From contig NC_023758.2 in assembly GCF_000499845.2 (NCBI RefSeq), positions 40,504,108 to 40,568,107 of the forward strand: a DNA stretch of 64,000 bases, in the 5' to 3' direction. The notes below the pieces were generated by a model. That model saw nothing but the letters and a program-made list of their open reading frames with translations. It had not been told where the DNA came from and searched no databases. The position numbers were made by a program, and so were the translations under genes. The DNA is from Phaseolus vulgaris. Lineage: Eukaryota > Streptophyta > Magnoliopsida > Fabales > Fabaceae. Shown piece after piece: positions 1 through 12,446 of the stretch. Position 1 is the first letter of the stretch. Each line of letters starts with the position of its first letter.

Positions 1-1929
1 GATTTGGAATTCACTGGGAACAACTGGACAACAACGTCTCCTGTGTAAAAATGTTTAAAGAGATTCTCTCTTTTGTGTACAAATTTTATTTTTCAATTTT
101 ATTCTTTATAATATTAAACTTTAATTTTTATTTTTATTTTTATTTATTCTATAAAAAAATTTAGAGGAATTTAAATTTGAAAAAAAACACAATTTCTTAT
201 AATTTTACATCTAAATTCTCCAAAAGTTGAAATGCATGAGTAGACAATAGCTCGTGGAAGAACCTCAACTCAACTCATTTTAAATTTTTATTTTCTTTTT
301 CTATAAATGTTTTATAAAATAGTTATTCAAGCACAATTTAGTTGTAACATAATTTAAACTTAGCCAAATTTCACATAGGAAGTTTTTTTACTACCCTCTT
401 AATTTTCTTTGAACTTTCCATCCTTAGCATTCTTCCTATCCACATCAATAGCTAAGGTGTTTAATTTTGTACTCTATTTGTTCTTCATCTTTCATGTGCA
501 TTTAAATTTTACTATATCTAAATATTAAAAAAAAAACATATGGACAAACAAATAAGAAGATTTATCAATGCGATTAAAAATATAAAGCTCAATTAATATT
601 TATTTTTTTTATATATGAAAACAAAATTTCTGTTTATGGTAGTAATAACATGATAAAAAATAATTATAAGCATTTAAGTAAAATTATTAAAAAAAATTAA
701 AAATAAAACTTTGGAATGAAAAAGTAGGAAAAATATTTTTTTAAAGAAAGAACAATAATAAAAAAAAATCATGATTCATGCTATATTAAAATAAATTATA
801 AAAAAAATTCTACAATTGCCTTGAGATATAAAATAATACATATATCATGGTATTGAATAAATTAAAAATAATATAACTATCTTAATTTAAAATATTTTTT
901 ATTATCCTAATAATAATAAAAAATATTTTTAATACTAAATCAATTATAATTAATATAGTGGAGACTAAAAAACACTTAAAAATCATCTAGATACTAAAAT
1001 AATTTTATTTATAAGGATTAAAATCAAACAAGTTCATATTTATAAAGCTTTTGAAGAAAATAACTTGAGATTTATTCTTATTTAAATTTAGTTCTCATGG
1101 CTGCACTTTTTTCTAAACATACAAGTACTTGAATATGGATAAACTCTGTGCTACATGTATAGCATTCTTAGATCTGTTCATTCATATTCAATTCTGCTAT
1201 TGCTGGCTTTCTGAGTAGGATGACTAAGAAACTTTTCACACATTCTCTATTGTGTCTTCACTGAAAGCTGCTGAAATATTATGATGATCTTGAATAATAA
1301 AAAAACTGCAAATTCTATCTCTGCTGAAACTGTGTATACATAAGAGTATAGCTGTTTTTAAAGGAATTTATGATCATGAATCTTGAGTCTATCATGTATC
1401 ATGTTATTGCCAACAAACTAGTAGAATATATTGTTGTTAGAAGCTTCTGTAATGGCTCGCTCTAAAATACAGGTGTAAGAAGTGTGAAATAGATTCAACC
1501 GACAAAATAAACAAGTGTTTGATGTAAAAAAATATAGCAGGAACAATGCACACAAGAAGCATTCAATTAAGGAAGAAATAACAAAGACTTGTGTGTTTAT
1601 ATATCTTTATGGAATTGATTCTGTCAGGCTGTCTTGTTGTCTACAGTTGAGTCCACAACTCCACATGTAATATTCTCTTTCTAGTTTTGTTGTCAATTCG
1701 TAAAGGCTTTGCCTGTGGATAGATCCATTTCAGAATTGCATCAGATCCTCTCATCAAATTCCATAAGACTTGGTAAAAAATAAAACTAGTTTCATAGAAT
1801 GAAAAGTTAAATATTCCACTTTATTTATATGATATCAGAACAATGAAATTCAACTAAATTCCTATATGGTGTCACAGAATCACAGTGTTGAAAATGGTCC
1901 ACAAACATAAATATAAAGGACCCCAACTT
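1..1929. other. AT-rich intergenic DNA, no gene seen
   Basis: This stretch is dominated by A/T runs and short degenerate repeats. No open reading frame with recognisable protein character is present on either strand. The part next to 1929 must include the 3' untranslated region of the minus-strand DMP gene, but I cannot place its polyadenylation site. Confidence 0.6.
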
Positions 1930-2574
1930 TTAGTTTGGTGATAGTGGGAAGCCAATTCCGTGTCTCTGTGTTGGAAAAGCCACAAAGAGCATGCTGCAAA
2001 AAATCCCTATGGCCACAGGCAACACTGTTAGGATTTCCCGTGCCTCAGTTGAAGGTGATGGAAAGAAGCAATTTACCACATTTTGATCAAATAATGCAAC
2101 TGCTGCAAACACCAAAATTGACATCACTGCATGTATGAAATCGATAAACCTCATTCTAAATTTTGCACCAAGTTCAGGTGGAAGAGAGGTGGATCCATCA
2201 ATGACCCACAAGCCCTTGAAGGTGGCAAGTCCATAACAAACATTCCCCTTATCATCTCTGAAGCTATCAGTAAAGCATTGGAAGAAACAAGAGGCACCAC
2301 AAAGAGCCACAAGTGTAGCAGTCATGAACTTGCAAACCGAGTCACAGTTGCCTTGGTTTGTGACTATTGGAGATAGAAGTTGGAAAGAAAGAACAGTGCC
2401 AGTTGGTAGCAGATTTGCCAAATGGGCTGTGCTTTGAAATGTTTGACTTATGGCTCTCTGAATGAGGCTTCTATCAGGTTCTGGAACCTCCATGTTGTGC
2501 AGAAGTGGTAGCTTTTGTTGACCATGATTATCAGAATTATACATGTACAGCTCTTCTTTAATAATAGCATCCAT
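1930..2574 (-). CDS. DMP (DUF679) domain membrane protein, DMP7/DMP4-like
   Basis: Encodes a 214-residue intronless protein of the plant-specific DMP/DUF679 family, small four-pass proteins of the ER, vacuole or plasma membrane linked to senescence, membrane remodelling and, for the DMP8/9 subgroup, gamete fusion and haploid induction. Visible hydrophobic segments lie near residues 54-72, 82-103, 144-163 and 181-201, with a soluble N-terminus of about 50 residues. Family landmarks are the NLLPTGT motif (54-60), paired cysteines C77 and C81, the FTDS motif (101-104), the FIDFIHAVMS stretch and the C-terminal GIGFPLS. The loop after TM2 reads GLWVIDGS and lacks the long insertion I associate with DMP8/9, so this is probably not a haploid-inducer orthologue. 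Length is typical. Start is the first Met; Met11 is a possible alternative. Its position upstream of a HAESA-family gene and an SND-type NAC recalls Arabidopsis DMP7, which is inference. Confidence 0.93.
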   Translation of the reverse strand: MDAIIKEELYMYNSDNHGQQKLPLLHNMEVPEPDRSLIQRAISQTFQSTAHLANLLPTGTVLSFQLLSPIVTNQGNCDSVCKFMTATLVALCGASCFFQCFTDSFRDDKGNVCYGLATFKGLWVIDGSTSLPPELGAKFRMRFIDFIHAVMSILVFAAVALFDQNVVNCFFPSPSTEAREILTVLPVAIGIFCSMLFVAFPTQRHGIGFPLSPN

Positions 2575-5500
2575 GGTTTGGCTATAGATTTTTGCAGCTT
2601 CCTAACCTGCCTTCTGTGATCCACTCTTTTGTTTTGTACAGGTTTGTTAAACTTGCATTCATCTATCATGCAGTTAGGCTTTGAGATATAATGGGCAAAT
2701 CTTTGTGAAGCCAAATAGAGGGAAGGGTGTTGCCATGACTTGCAAGAAACAGTAACTGAAAACTTGATGTATCAGCTTTCAACTTAATTTGTGTCACGAA
2801 AAGTAAGTTAGTTAGAAGAAGGTGTGGTTCCTGTGTTTTTTGTTTTAAGCAGACGTGATAGTTACGAATGCACAAGTTTCCGGAAAATAAAAGAGAAAAT
2901 GCGTGGGACTTCAATTACCAACTTCGTAAGAGTGAAGTTCGGTGGCAGAGGAAATGTTTTGCTGAGACGCAACGGCTACAAACTCAGATTTGCATAGTTT
3001 AGCTTTAAGCAAATCATGGATTCAGATGTTCCACGTATATGAAGTGCAAATCTTAATCTTTCCCCACACTATACATTAATTTTGGCAGTTTTGCTTTAGT
3101 ACATTACTTCCATCATCATTGCAAACTAACTACATTTGAAAATATTTTCAATTTTACTAATTAGTGTACATTTTAATTTTAACGGATTATATATTTATAT
3201 ACTATAAATTAAATGTTGTATTTTTTTAAAGACCGGTTTTTTCCAAGTTTATCAAACCATAAACTAATTTTACTAATTGTATGCTAAGCTATACAGATAA
3301 TCCCCATAGTATTTGAAGATAAATGTTACATTTTATTCAATAGTATATAGTTCTATTTCTTTATTCATAGAATTTGAACACATTAGAAAAGTTACAATAA
3401 CTTATATATTTTATTCAATCGATTCAACTACACTCTCTTGACGTATCGGTGCTTCTTCTTTATAGGATAATCAATATTTTTCTTTTAAGTATTTTTACAT
3501 GCTTCTAAATTCTTAGACGGTGGTAAGAGTATCATTTTATATTCAACACTTATTTGAAAATATTTAGTAAAGGTATTTTTTAAATATTTTCATAACATTA
3601 TTGATTATAACCTTTTTTGAAGATAAAAATTATTTTTCTTTCAAATCTACTTTTCTACAATGTATTATTTTTAATTTTGGATTTTCAATTCCAAAATGAA
3701 GGATATTTTCGAAAATTTAAAAGTATGTAGAGTGCAGATTCAAAAAGGTTGGGTGTAAGAAGAATTTTCCTCTTTCGAAACTTAAGGCCCACTAGGAGAA
3801 AAATATATTGGGCTTTTATATAGGCCTGTTTTGACATCAACTTGGGCGAGAGTTTTACTTATGCACTCCAATATTTTCCTCCTATACCGCATTTTCAAGT
3901 ACCCAGTTTGCCCTTTGTAATTTATAAGCCCTTCAACCTCCAAAAGTTTCACTACTGTGCTTCTCTTCAATGGTGCACTTCAACTACTGCTTTGAGCATT
4001 GCATTTGACAGAATGTTGTTAGAAATGAAGGTTTTGTAGAGGTTGGAGTTAGTTAGCTCCTTTAGTAAGTATTATTTTTTGTTTTCGATTGATTCAAGTA
4101 AGGGTGGATATTAATTATTGATTTATTTAGATTGTGTAATTCATAGTAGAAAAAAATCACTTTATTTAGAATATTATAGATCATTTTGGATTGTACAATT
4201 TCTAGTTATAATGAACTGAGTTACACACATCCTTACAATAATTATGAATTATTCATTATAATTTTTTAAAAAATTTATGAATTATGAAATCTTTAAGATA
4301 ATATTGCATCATATTTTTAGATTAAACAATTTGTAACGGTCTGATTAACTTTTACACTATATAATCTGAAAATTGTTTTTTAGTTTTTAAATTAAACAAT
4401 TTGAAAATAAATTGATAGAGTTGGATGATCAATTTTGTAGTGAAATATAGAACAAAGTTATTATATTGATTGGTATGGATAAAATTTCTATTATGATGAA
4501 ATGTGATTCTAACAAGTAGAAAATAATTAAAGAAGATTATAATTTGAAAATAAGTAAAATATGTCCTTATTTGTACTAATGTGAAAGTGGTGTATCCTAA
4601 TATATTTGGTAGATGTTTGAAAAATAAGATATCCTAAATTTGTAGATAATATTTAAATTTAGATTTATTATTTATTGGAATTTAATTAAGGGTGATCGAA
4701 AATCTAATTGGATTAGATTGTCTTATTTTTGTAATGTTATAATCCATTAAAAATCTATTTATTTAAATTTAAATTTTATTTTGATTCATATTTTATAATT
4801 TTTTTCATATGAAATTTCCATTTTGTTTATATATATTTTAAAAATTAGAAAATTTGATTTTCCAATCCTAAAATTTCAAAGCTTAACTTGGAAACAGTTA
4901 CTCACTAAAACAACTTCAATTATCACTAAACAACACCCAAATTTTGCAACAAAAAACTAGAAAAGTAACTAAGCACCAATTCACAAATCAATTTTTCATA
5001 TTGAATATAAATAATATTTAATTTTTAAATTGAATATTAAAGACGAAGACAATAATATATATATATTAAGTTCAAATATTATGCTCAAACATCTTTTCCT
5101 GTAATTCTATTGCAAAAAAATTATATAGATCTCCGATAAAAAAAAAACATTTTTTGTATATCACCATTTTATATTAATCAAAAGCTATTAAATCTCTGTA
5201 AGAAAAATGAATACTGAGTATTCTTTTACTGCTAACTGAGGTACGAATTAATTATTTTCTCATCAATGAATCTATTTAATAATTGGTTTGACATAATTAA
5301 TGAGACGTATATTTTAATTCAAACTCAGTAATGTTTTATATTTATTGAATGCTCTTTAATACGTGTATTGACTTTAAAATCTAATAAATACTTATTTACT
5401 TGTATTTATTACAATTTATGCTTAATATTTTAAATTGCTAACAAGGGATCTTAAATTAAAATTTTAAAAATATAGTTGCAATTAATAATCAAAAGTTTTC

Positions 5501-6870
5501 ATTTCATGTTCGTATTAAATCGACTCAACTCAAAAAGTACACTACAATTCAACCAGCTTGCCAAATGTTTCATAAAAAAAAAATTCTGACTCACGTATTT
5601 TTTTTTTAAGCTGAACGTAAACTGCTCCAATAAAAAAAATCTTTGATAAATAAGTTTAAATTTAATTAAAATATTATAGGTAGATGTATTTTGAATGTTA
5701 AAAATTTATATATTATGATATTTTAAATTTTTGGTATTATTAAATTATAATTTTATTATGTTTTCTTAATATTAATATAATATTTTGAATTTTTTACATA
5801 CTATTATTATGTTAATTTATTTAAAAAGTATGGATTTGAAATTTAAAATTCAATTTAATGTTTTTTTATAAAAATATGGATTTAGATTTATAAAAATCTA
5901 ATTTTTTTTTATAAAAAAATATGGATTTGAATTTAAAATTTGATCAAAATATTTGGATTTGGATTGGATTTTTCAAAATTAAAAAAAAAATCCAATCCAT
6001 TATCATTTAGGTTTAATACAACAAATGTCCAACGAAGAAAGAAAACATAGTGTTAGGTTGTGAAGAAGTTGATAAATATAAATATTATGAAAAATATTTA
6101 CTATTCACTATAAGTAAAACAAGTAAATGTAATTTTCCGTATAAATTGAGTAGTAAAATAAGGTGATTGGTGGATTTTGAAGACTTATAGGTATGACATA
6201 CTCATTAACATCACACTTGTACTTGTAATTTGTGTGCATTCCACAAACTATAATAAATATAAGTCTTACAACATATGTCCATTTGTGACGCATACAAAGA
6301 TCATTATTCGGAAAACTACACCAAGATCATTATTGTTGTCATCGCATCCACAATGACCACATGCATAATTGTCAACTACAGGGATGCGAAGGAGTTGAAA
6401 CAAATTATTTAAAGTGATTATCATTTCATAGGTAGATGAAAATTATAGATCTCTCTATGTTACCTCTCTACAAATGCAGAAAATAACTCATTTTTATCAT
6501 CTCGTAACTAATGTTATAGAGTCCAAATTTTGCATCATAGTCTTAATTTGCTCATGTGACACTCCAAATTTATTTTACTTTTGTCCATGAGACACAACCT
6601 TTAATTCTTCATAATCCAAAAAAAAAAATATTCAATATCTTATACACATAAACTCATTTAATAACACACAATAAGCATCACAATTAAATAAATTTTATTT
6701 CTCTCAAAGTCTTCACAACATAATCAACATAGCTTATCAACATAAATGAAATAATCCTTTATCATACACTATTTTATCTCAATGTGTATCTTCTAATTAC
6801 ATGTTAACACCAACAAAATTCACATTAAACGATTCACCATGATCTCTCTTATAATTGAGGTTATAGAATG
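2575..6870. other. DMP upstream region and AT-rich intergenic DNA
   Basis: The first few hundred bases must contain the DMP promoter, since that gene reads leftwards from 2574; I could not choose a TATA box. From about 3.1 kb the sequence becomes very AT-rich with poly-A/T runs. Around 3745-3930 there is text reminiscent of the Mutator-like MITE termini seen at 46.7 kb (a GGGTGTAAGAAGAA-like stretch), but no clean ends or target duplication were found. No gene is supported. Confidence 0.5.
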
Positions 6871-7948
6871 ATTATTGTAACATCCCTATATTCTTTCATA
6901 TTTATAACCATAATTTGTATGAAATATTAAAATAAATAAATATACATAATACAAATATATCTAAAATTTCATTATTATAATGTTTCAACTTATCTCTCTC
7001 TTCATAAGACTTGAAACATTTACATAAATTTTAAAACAAATTTTCAAAAGAAAAATAAACATTTTCCATTATCCATCTTCTCACCGAGAAACTTTATCAC
7101 CTGTAACATCATCTGCTCCCGTGTAAAATACACGATCATCACAGATCAAAGAAAAACAACCATAAAACAAAACAAAGGGTAAGCTAGGTATTTTTAAAAC
7201 TTATAACACAAATATGAGTTTAAACATCCACATAAATTCATCATTTCTCATGCATTTCACATTACCATCAAGTGTCTATCAACAATTTCAATATTCATCT
7301 TTCTCATGTCAGACTTCTACTGACTCATAACACATAGACACTTGACTCTACTTCCGGAAGACTCGTGCGTTGACTTAGACTCAGAGATCTGCACCTGTCA
7401 TACTACATCACTGTGAAATCCACACAGCTATGCGCATAATTAATCTCAATATCATCTCTCTCCTAGTATGACAGGGTTAATTCATATAACAGGTCAAGTT
7501 AATTATCTTTCAAACAACTTACCCATTCATATGAACCTCCTTCGACTCTCACCACCTGAATAACTTCATCTATATGATTCCATTATCTCAGGAGAGTCAG
7601 GATATCTCCTTCTAGACGAATCCCTAGTCAATGCACATCCTAAACAATCTTAACTCGGTATTTTCTTTCCTGAAAATACTATGTCTTGATTAGAATTCAT
7701 ATTTTGAACCTCAAAATATCCACCATCAAACAATCAAATCATACCAATGTTTAAAATTTCCAAAATACACAACAATTCATTGACTAATCATATAAATGTC
7801 TAATTAAAGAGATTTTCAATTAACTATACATGAAATAAAAGTTTACATACTTATATATAAATAAATAAATCAATCTTTTAAGAGCAAATAAAAATTAGTT
7901 TAATATATTTTATTTTTATTTATTTATTATTATTTTATTTTTTTAGAC

Positions 7949-8283
7949 TTTAGCTTGAGCTAGAATTCGCTAGCTTGAGCTAAAATCCACCAGAGAGCAC
8001 CCAGAATTTTAGCTTGAACTAAAATTCGCTAGCTTGGGCTAAAATCCTCCAGAGAGCACCCAAAATTTTAGCTTGAGCTAGAATTCGCTAGCTTGAGCTA
8101 AAATCCTCCAGAGAGCACCCAGAATTTTAGCTTGAGCTAGAATTCGCTAGCTTGAGCTAAAATCCTCCAGAGAGCACCCATAATTTTAGCTTGAGCTAGA
8201 ATTCGCTAGCTTGAGCTAAAATCCTCCAGAGAGCACCCATAATTTTCTAGCTTGAGCTAGAACTTGCTAGCTTGGGCGAAATA
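7949..8283. repeat. 59-bp tandem repeat array inside the LTR
   Basis: Units begin at 7952, 8011, 8070, 8129 and 8188 (exact 59-bp spacing), with a final partial unit at 8249 after a 2-bp insertion. Each unit contains two TAGCTTGAGCTA-like imperfect palindromes flanking an AATTCGC core, followed by CCTCCAGAGAGCACCC. Units differ at only a few positions. Confidence 0.93.
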
Positions 8284-8854
8284 TACAGAAAAATTCTGCA
8301 TAACTTAATATACCTATCAGATTATAAATCAACATCTCATTCGATTCATAAATTATAAATCTACACATTACATTGGTAGTTCCTGTTCAACATGATACAA
8401 TCACTCTCATTGAATCATTGAGTTATTATCTCCATCTATACATATATATGATTTCTAATTCTACAACCATTTAAATCAAACAACCAATTCTCAATCACAA
8501 CACTTTCAATTTCAATCAAACTACAATCTACTCAAAACAAGAAATCTTGCAACAAAATTTGGAATTGGTGATCACGTCACACTCACATTCAAATCTTCTA
8601 ACCTAGGGTTCTATTGAAGATTTTAAACTAGCTTCCCTTACCTGGACTTTAGAGATGCTCACTAAGAGCTCCAAACCCACCAAAAGCTTAAGGATACCCT
8701 AACCTGCACCACAGAGTCCTGATCACAAATCTAACTACATCACTAGGACCCTAAGCTAACAGAGACTCATTCTGAAGATAAAAACCTCACATGCAAACTT
8801 AAATTAAAAGGCAACCCAACCAGATCAAAACTAACTCAAAGGAAAAGAGTCAAG

Positions 8855-9150
8855 AATGAACTTACTCTATCTAAGATTTTGATCGGTCAATCTTGTAGAG
8901 TTCGCTGCTAGGAGTCCAATGGCAGACTCTGATCATCAAACTGACGAAAGAGGAGGTCAAAATCTAAGAGAGAAGGGAAAGGAAAGGAAAAAGGGAACAA
9001 AAATGAACATACTCTATGAAAGATTCTGATCGGTCAATATTGTAGATCTCGCTGCCAGGAGTCCAATGGTGGACTCCGATCGTCAAACAGATGAGCAAGG
9101 AGGTCGAGATTTGAGATTTTAGAGAGAAGGCAGAGGAAAGGAAAAAGGAG
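8855..9150. repeat. 147-bp imperfect direct duplication
   Basis: The block starting AATGAAC at 8855 recurs at 9002. Both copies carry the same order of words (GATCGGTCAAT, AGGAGTCCAATGG, GGAGGTC, GGAAAGGAAAAAGG), with scattered substitutions. It lies in the presumed transcribed leader of the minus-strand solo LTR. Confidence 0.85.
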
Positions 9151-9203
9151 TTTTTAGAGAGATGATAGTTCTTTTTAAAATGAAACCTGAATAACTAAAT
9201 TTC

Positions 9204-9213
9204 TATTTATATA
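9204..9213 (-). promoter_or_regulatory. TATA-like box of the solo LTR
   Basis: Reverse complement reads TATATAAATA, about 85 bp inside the minus-strand start of the LTR and followed by a pyrimidine-rich leader. Position and sequence fit an LTR promoter; activity is unknown. Confidence 0.5.
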
Positions 9214-9303
9214 GCCTTTTCACTTTAATAATAAAATATTCAGGTGTCATTTTAATTGTATCATTTCTACTCTAAGACTATTTTTCTCGGTCCTTACAAT
9301 TAT

Positions 9304-9713
9304 TGAATTGAAAGACATCACCATTTAACCTAATCATATGTTTCAAAAGAAAAATAAAACAATACATAATAAAAAAAAGAACAATAAAAAAATTACAAAT
9401 TTAGAATGCATTTTTTTATGTTACATATTGTGTAATATGAGTATTTTCCAAATTTAAAAATAAATTATAATTCTAAATTCAAAAATATATTTTAAATTGT
9501 ACAATTTAAAAATTAGCATTCAATTTATAAGTTTTTTAATTAAAAATTTATAATATTATTTCAAATTATACGATATTTTTTATACAGATTAAACATTTCA
9601 AATTCATCCTTAATAAATGAAAAAGGAAAGAAATCCACCTTAATGAAAAATGGCTGCAGCTCAAACGAGTAAGAGTTTGGTTGCAATACATGTAGTCACA
9701 AAGTTGGCAGCAA

Positions 9714-9715
<2 letters not shown>
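9304..9715. other. AT-rich spacer between solo LTR and LINE
   Basis: Short AT-rich sequence with no gene or clear repeat seen. Confidence 0.5.

Positions 9716-9752
<37 letters not shown>
9716..9752. repeat. (AT)n microsatellite
   Basis: Uninterrupted AT dinucleotide run of about 37 bp just upstream of the LINE 5' region. Confidence 0.95.
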
Positions 9753-9755
<3 letters not shown>

Positions 9756-10092
9756 GAGAGATCATTTAAAAAAAAACTCTACGGTAGGGTTTCGTTTTCT
9801 GCCGCGCGGAGCCGCTACTTCGCTCTCCAATTCCAATTTCCCTCCGCGTTCTTCACTGCATTGATTCTTCTTCCTCTTTCTCTTCTGATCAAAATAGACC
9901 GTAGGCGGTGAAAACCAAATCCTTCCCTCAAATAGGATCACCCCCATTTGGGGGTTTTAGGGTTTTCTACTACAGGTCCGGCGCGGTCGACGGCGGTGAC
10001 TGCAGAGGTGGTGGCTCACGTGGTGGTGCGGTGCGGTCGCTATTTTGTGTGTTTTGCGGAAGTTTTTGGCGGCAACTTGTTAGCCTTTTAAA

Positions 10093-12446
10093 ATGGCGGA
10101 GGGCTCTGCGGGTTTCCTCATTCCATGGACTTGTTTGATGGATCGAAAAGTATGTCCTGATAATAAAGTATACTCTATGTCCGGTCAAAGGAAGACTTTT
10201 GCTCAGGCTTTGGGAAATACATGTGACATTCCTTTGTCCCAGCTACCTACCCCTTGTATTAAGGGGGACATGATTGCTGTCCGGATTGATGAGGCAGATT
10301 ACTTGGCTGGTCTTGAGGATTGCAAAACCCATCTCCATGGTCGGGTTATTCTATCTAAGGGGGATAAACCTCTCACACACCTAGATTTAACTAAAAAGTT
10401 GCAGCCAGTGTGGAAAGCTCTTGGACCATGGAAAGCAATTCCTCTTGGAAAAGGTTTCTATGAGTTTGAGTTCGCTTCTATAGAAGACATGCGATGGGCC
10501 CTCGGGATGGGTTCGCTGAAGTTATCTCCTCACTAGTGCAGAAACATAAAACAAATGCGGTTGTTTTGAATTTATAAATGCGGTTTATAACCGCATTTGA
10601 TCAACACGCACTTGTAAATCAAGAAATATAAATGCGGTTATATAGCCGCATTTATAAATACCATTTACAAGTGCGGTTATTTGCTTTAACCGCACTTGTA
10701 TATGCCGAATCATTAAAAAAAATTAAAAATTTTAAAACATCGTCAATCTTGTGTAAAGCCAAGATTGATGAAGAGTCACGGGAGCGAACAACGGTGGCGG
10801 CAGCAGAAGCGACGACGGATAGGAAGCAGCAACGGACCAAATCAAAAAATCCACAAGAAACCACGAAGACAATGAAAGAGTGCTTCGAGACCACTAATGC
10901 AAGGAAAAAAACATATATAAGAAAAACGAAAAACATTTATGCATATATTTGTGAAGATGAAGAGGAAAAAAGAGAGTTCAAGAAACTTACATTGCACAAA
11001 TGGAATGCAGATGCAGTAGAAGGAGACGAACTCAGAGTGCAAATGCGAAACGAAGGCAAAAACGAGAAATAAAGTTTGAAATTGTGTGTGGCGCGCTTCA
11101 AAATTTAAGGTAAAAAAGGATTTACGAATGCGGTTAAAGGTAAAACCGCATTCGTAAATCAAAATAATTTCAAAAATGCCACTGCGTTTTTTTCGAAAGC
11201 GGGTAGCGCAAAAGCCGCATTAAATAAAGCGTATCCTTTTCTTCTTTTTGCACCAGTGCCTGGTTTATTGAGATTGTTTGCCTGGACAAAAGACTTTGTC
11301 CCAGCTACCATGAAGAGTACCAAAGCTCAAACATGGGTTAGAATCTACCATTTGCCTTTGGAGTATTGGAAACCAAAGACAATATATTCCATCGTTAGAG
11401 GCATTGGTACTCCTTTGTCTTTGGATGAGCATACTATGAGAAAGAATAGGGGTATGTTTGCTAGAGTGTTGGTGGATATTGATCTACTGTCCCCTCTCTC
11501 CGATCAACTTTTAGTTGAACGTCCAGACTTTGCTTTTGTAGCTGGTGTGGAATATGAATGGCTCCCTCCATTTTGCTCTCATTGTAAGATGATTGGGCAC
11601 GAGCTTGCTCAGTGTCGGGCGATCCATGACCAGGGTCGTATTCTTGGGCCTCAACATAAACCTTCTCAGAAGGCATCTTCTGATGAACGGGACCAAGGGA
11701 GGATTCCTAAGCAACGTAAAGAATATAGAAAAAAAGATCCGGAGACAAAACTCGTGGAAGGCCTCATTGATAAGTTGAAAGTTGATGAAACAGGTGGAGT
11801 GGAGGATGATTTTGCAGATATGCCTCCTCTTGAGGATGCTTCAGATCATGATAGGTCCTCACCCAAGCAGGGGTTGTCCACTCCCACTTTGGATTCACTT
11901 GCTGTTATGCAAGCTAAGGACTCAAAGTCAAATTCAACAACTTTTATTGATGATCATCATGTGGAGGAATCTGTTCCTATGATTGTACCATCTCCGTTGC
12001 GTACTACCTCTCCTCGGAGGGTTAAATCACATGCGGATACTAATGCACCAGTTCCTAATGTGGAGGTCTCTGCTATTGTGACTGTACCATCTCAGTCGCC
12101 TCATACCTCCCCTCGGAAGGCTAAATATCTTGGGGATGTTAAAGCAATATCGTTGGTCCTTCAAAATCACTTTTCTGCTCTTGATGGTTTGGAAACTACA
12201 GATGTGGGAGGTGATTCTCTTATTGGAGCGTCAACTATTCCGCCTACCATTGTTGGAATTAATTCTGATCATATTGAAAATCAGGTTGTTTCAAAATTTT
12301 GGGCTGACTCTAATGACATGGAGGAGGATGACAGTGATAATGGGGAGGAAACAGTTCGCACTAAAAGAAAACCAGGGAGACCACCTAAGGGGACTGGTAA
12401 ATCCAGGAAAACTGCTAAGGCAGTTCTCTCTACAACGTCGCAATGA
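10093..12446 (+). pseudogene. LINE ORF1 (DUF4283 / zinc-knuckle nucleic-acid-binding protein), split by a CACTA element
   Basis: ORF1 begins with ATG at 10093. Codons 1-146 (to 10530) are the N-terminal DUF4283 half; the frame then runs into the CACTA element and stops after one further codon. The second half resumes in the same frame at 11262 with the WVRIYHLPLEYW motif and a CX2CX4HX4C knuckle (CSHC...GHELAQC, about 11574-11615), followed by an acidic, Ser/Pro-rich region and a basic tail with an AT-hook-like KPGRPPKG. Ignoring the insertion and one copy of its 3-bp duplication, the reading frame would be 540 codons plus stop, with no other stop. ORF1 proteins of plant LINEs bind the element RNA. 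The stop TGA overlaps the ATG of ORF2. Confidence 0.9.
10531..11258. mobile_element. Non-autonomous CACTA (En/Spm-type) DNA transposon, 728 bp
   Basis: Ends are CACTAGTGCAGAAA at the left and, as reverse complement, CACTGGTGCAAAAA at the right. It is flanked by the 3-bp duplication CCT (10528-10530 and 11259-11261), the size expected of this superfamily. Sub-terminal regions are packed with inverted ATGCGGTT / AACCGCAT words (about 10553-10710 and 11126-11160), the type of motif bound by CACTA transposases. The interior has no transposase similarity. The 146-codon frame at 10632-11072 is basic, low in complexity and probably chance. It interrupts LINE ORF1 exactly between two codons. Confidence 0.93.

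Larger units (their letters stand above)
6876..9298 (-). mobile_element. Solo LTR, 2423 bp, of an LTR retrotransposon
   Basis: The element starts TGTAACATCCC and ends TCCTTACA, giving the canonical TG...CA LTR termini, and is flanked by a perfect 5-bp duplication ATTAT (6871-6875 and 9299-9303). Read on the minus strand it begins TGTAAGGACC, has a TATA-like box about 85-95 bp in, and then a CT-rich transcribed leader, the normal LTR order, so I assign minus orientation. No gag, protease, RT or integrase text and no second LTR are present, so this is a solo LTR left by LTR-LTR recombination. Its length and the TGTAAGGACC start suggest a Ty3/gypsy-type parent, which is inference. It contains a 59-bp tandem array and a 147-bp duplication listed separately. 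Confidence 0.85.

Noticed and set aside
2131..2376. Plus-strand frames opposite the DMP gene
   Set aside because: Shadows of the conserved minus-strand DMP reading frame.
7949..8283. Regular array resembling a CRISPR
   Set aside because: Units are contiguous tandem repeats without unique spacers, in plant DNA and inside an LTR.
10632..11072. 146-codon frame within the CACTA element
   Set aside because: Lys/Glu-rich low-complexity translation with no transposase resemblance; its first part overlaps sub-terminal repeats.
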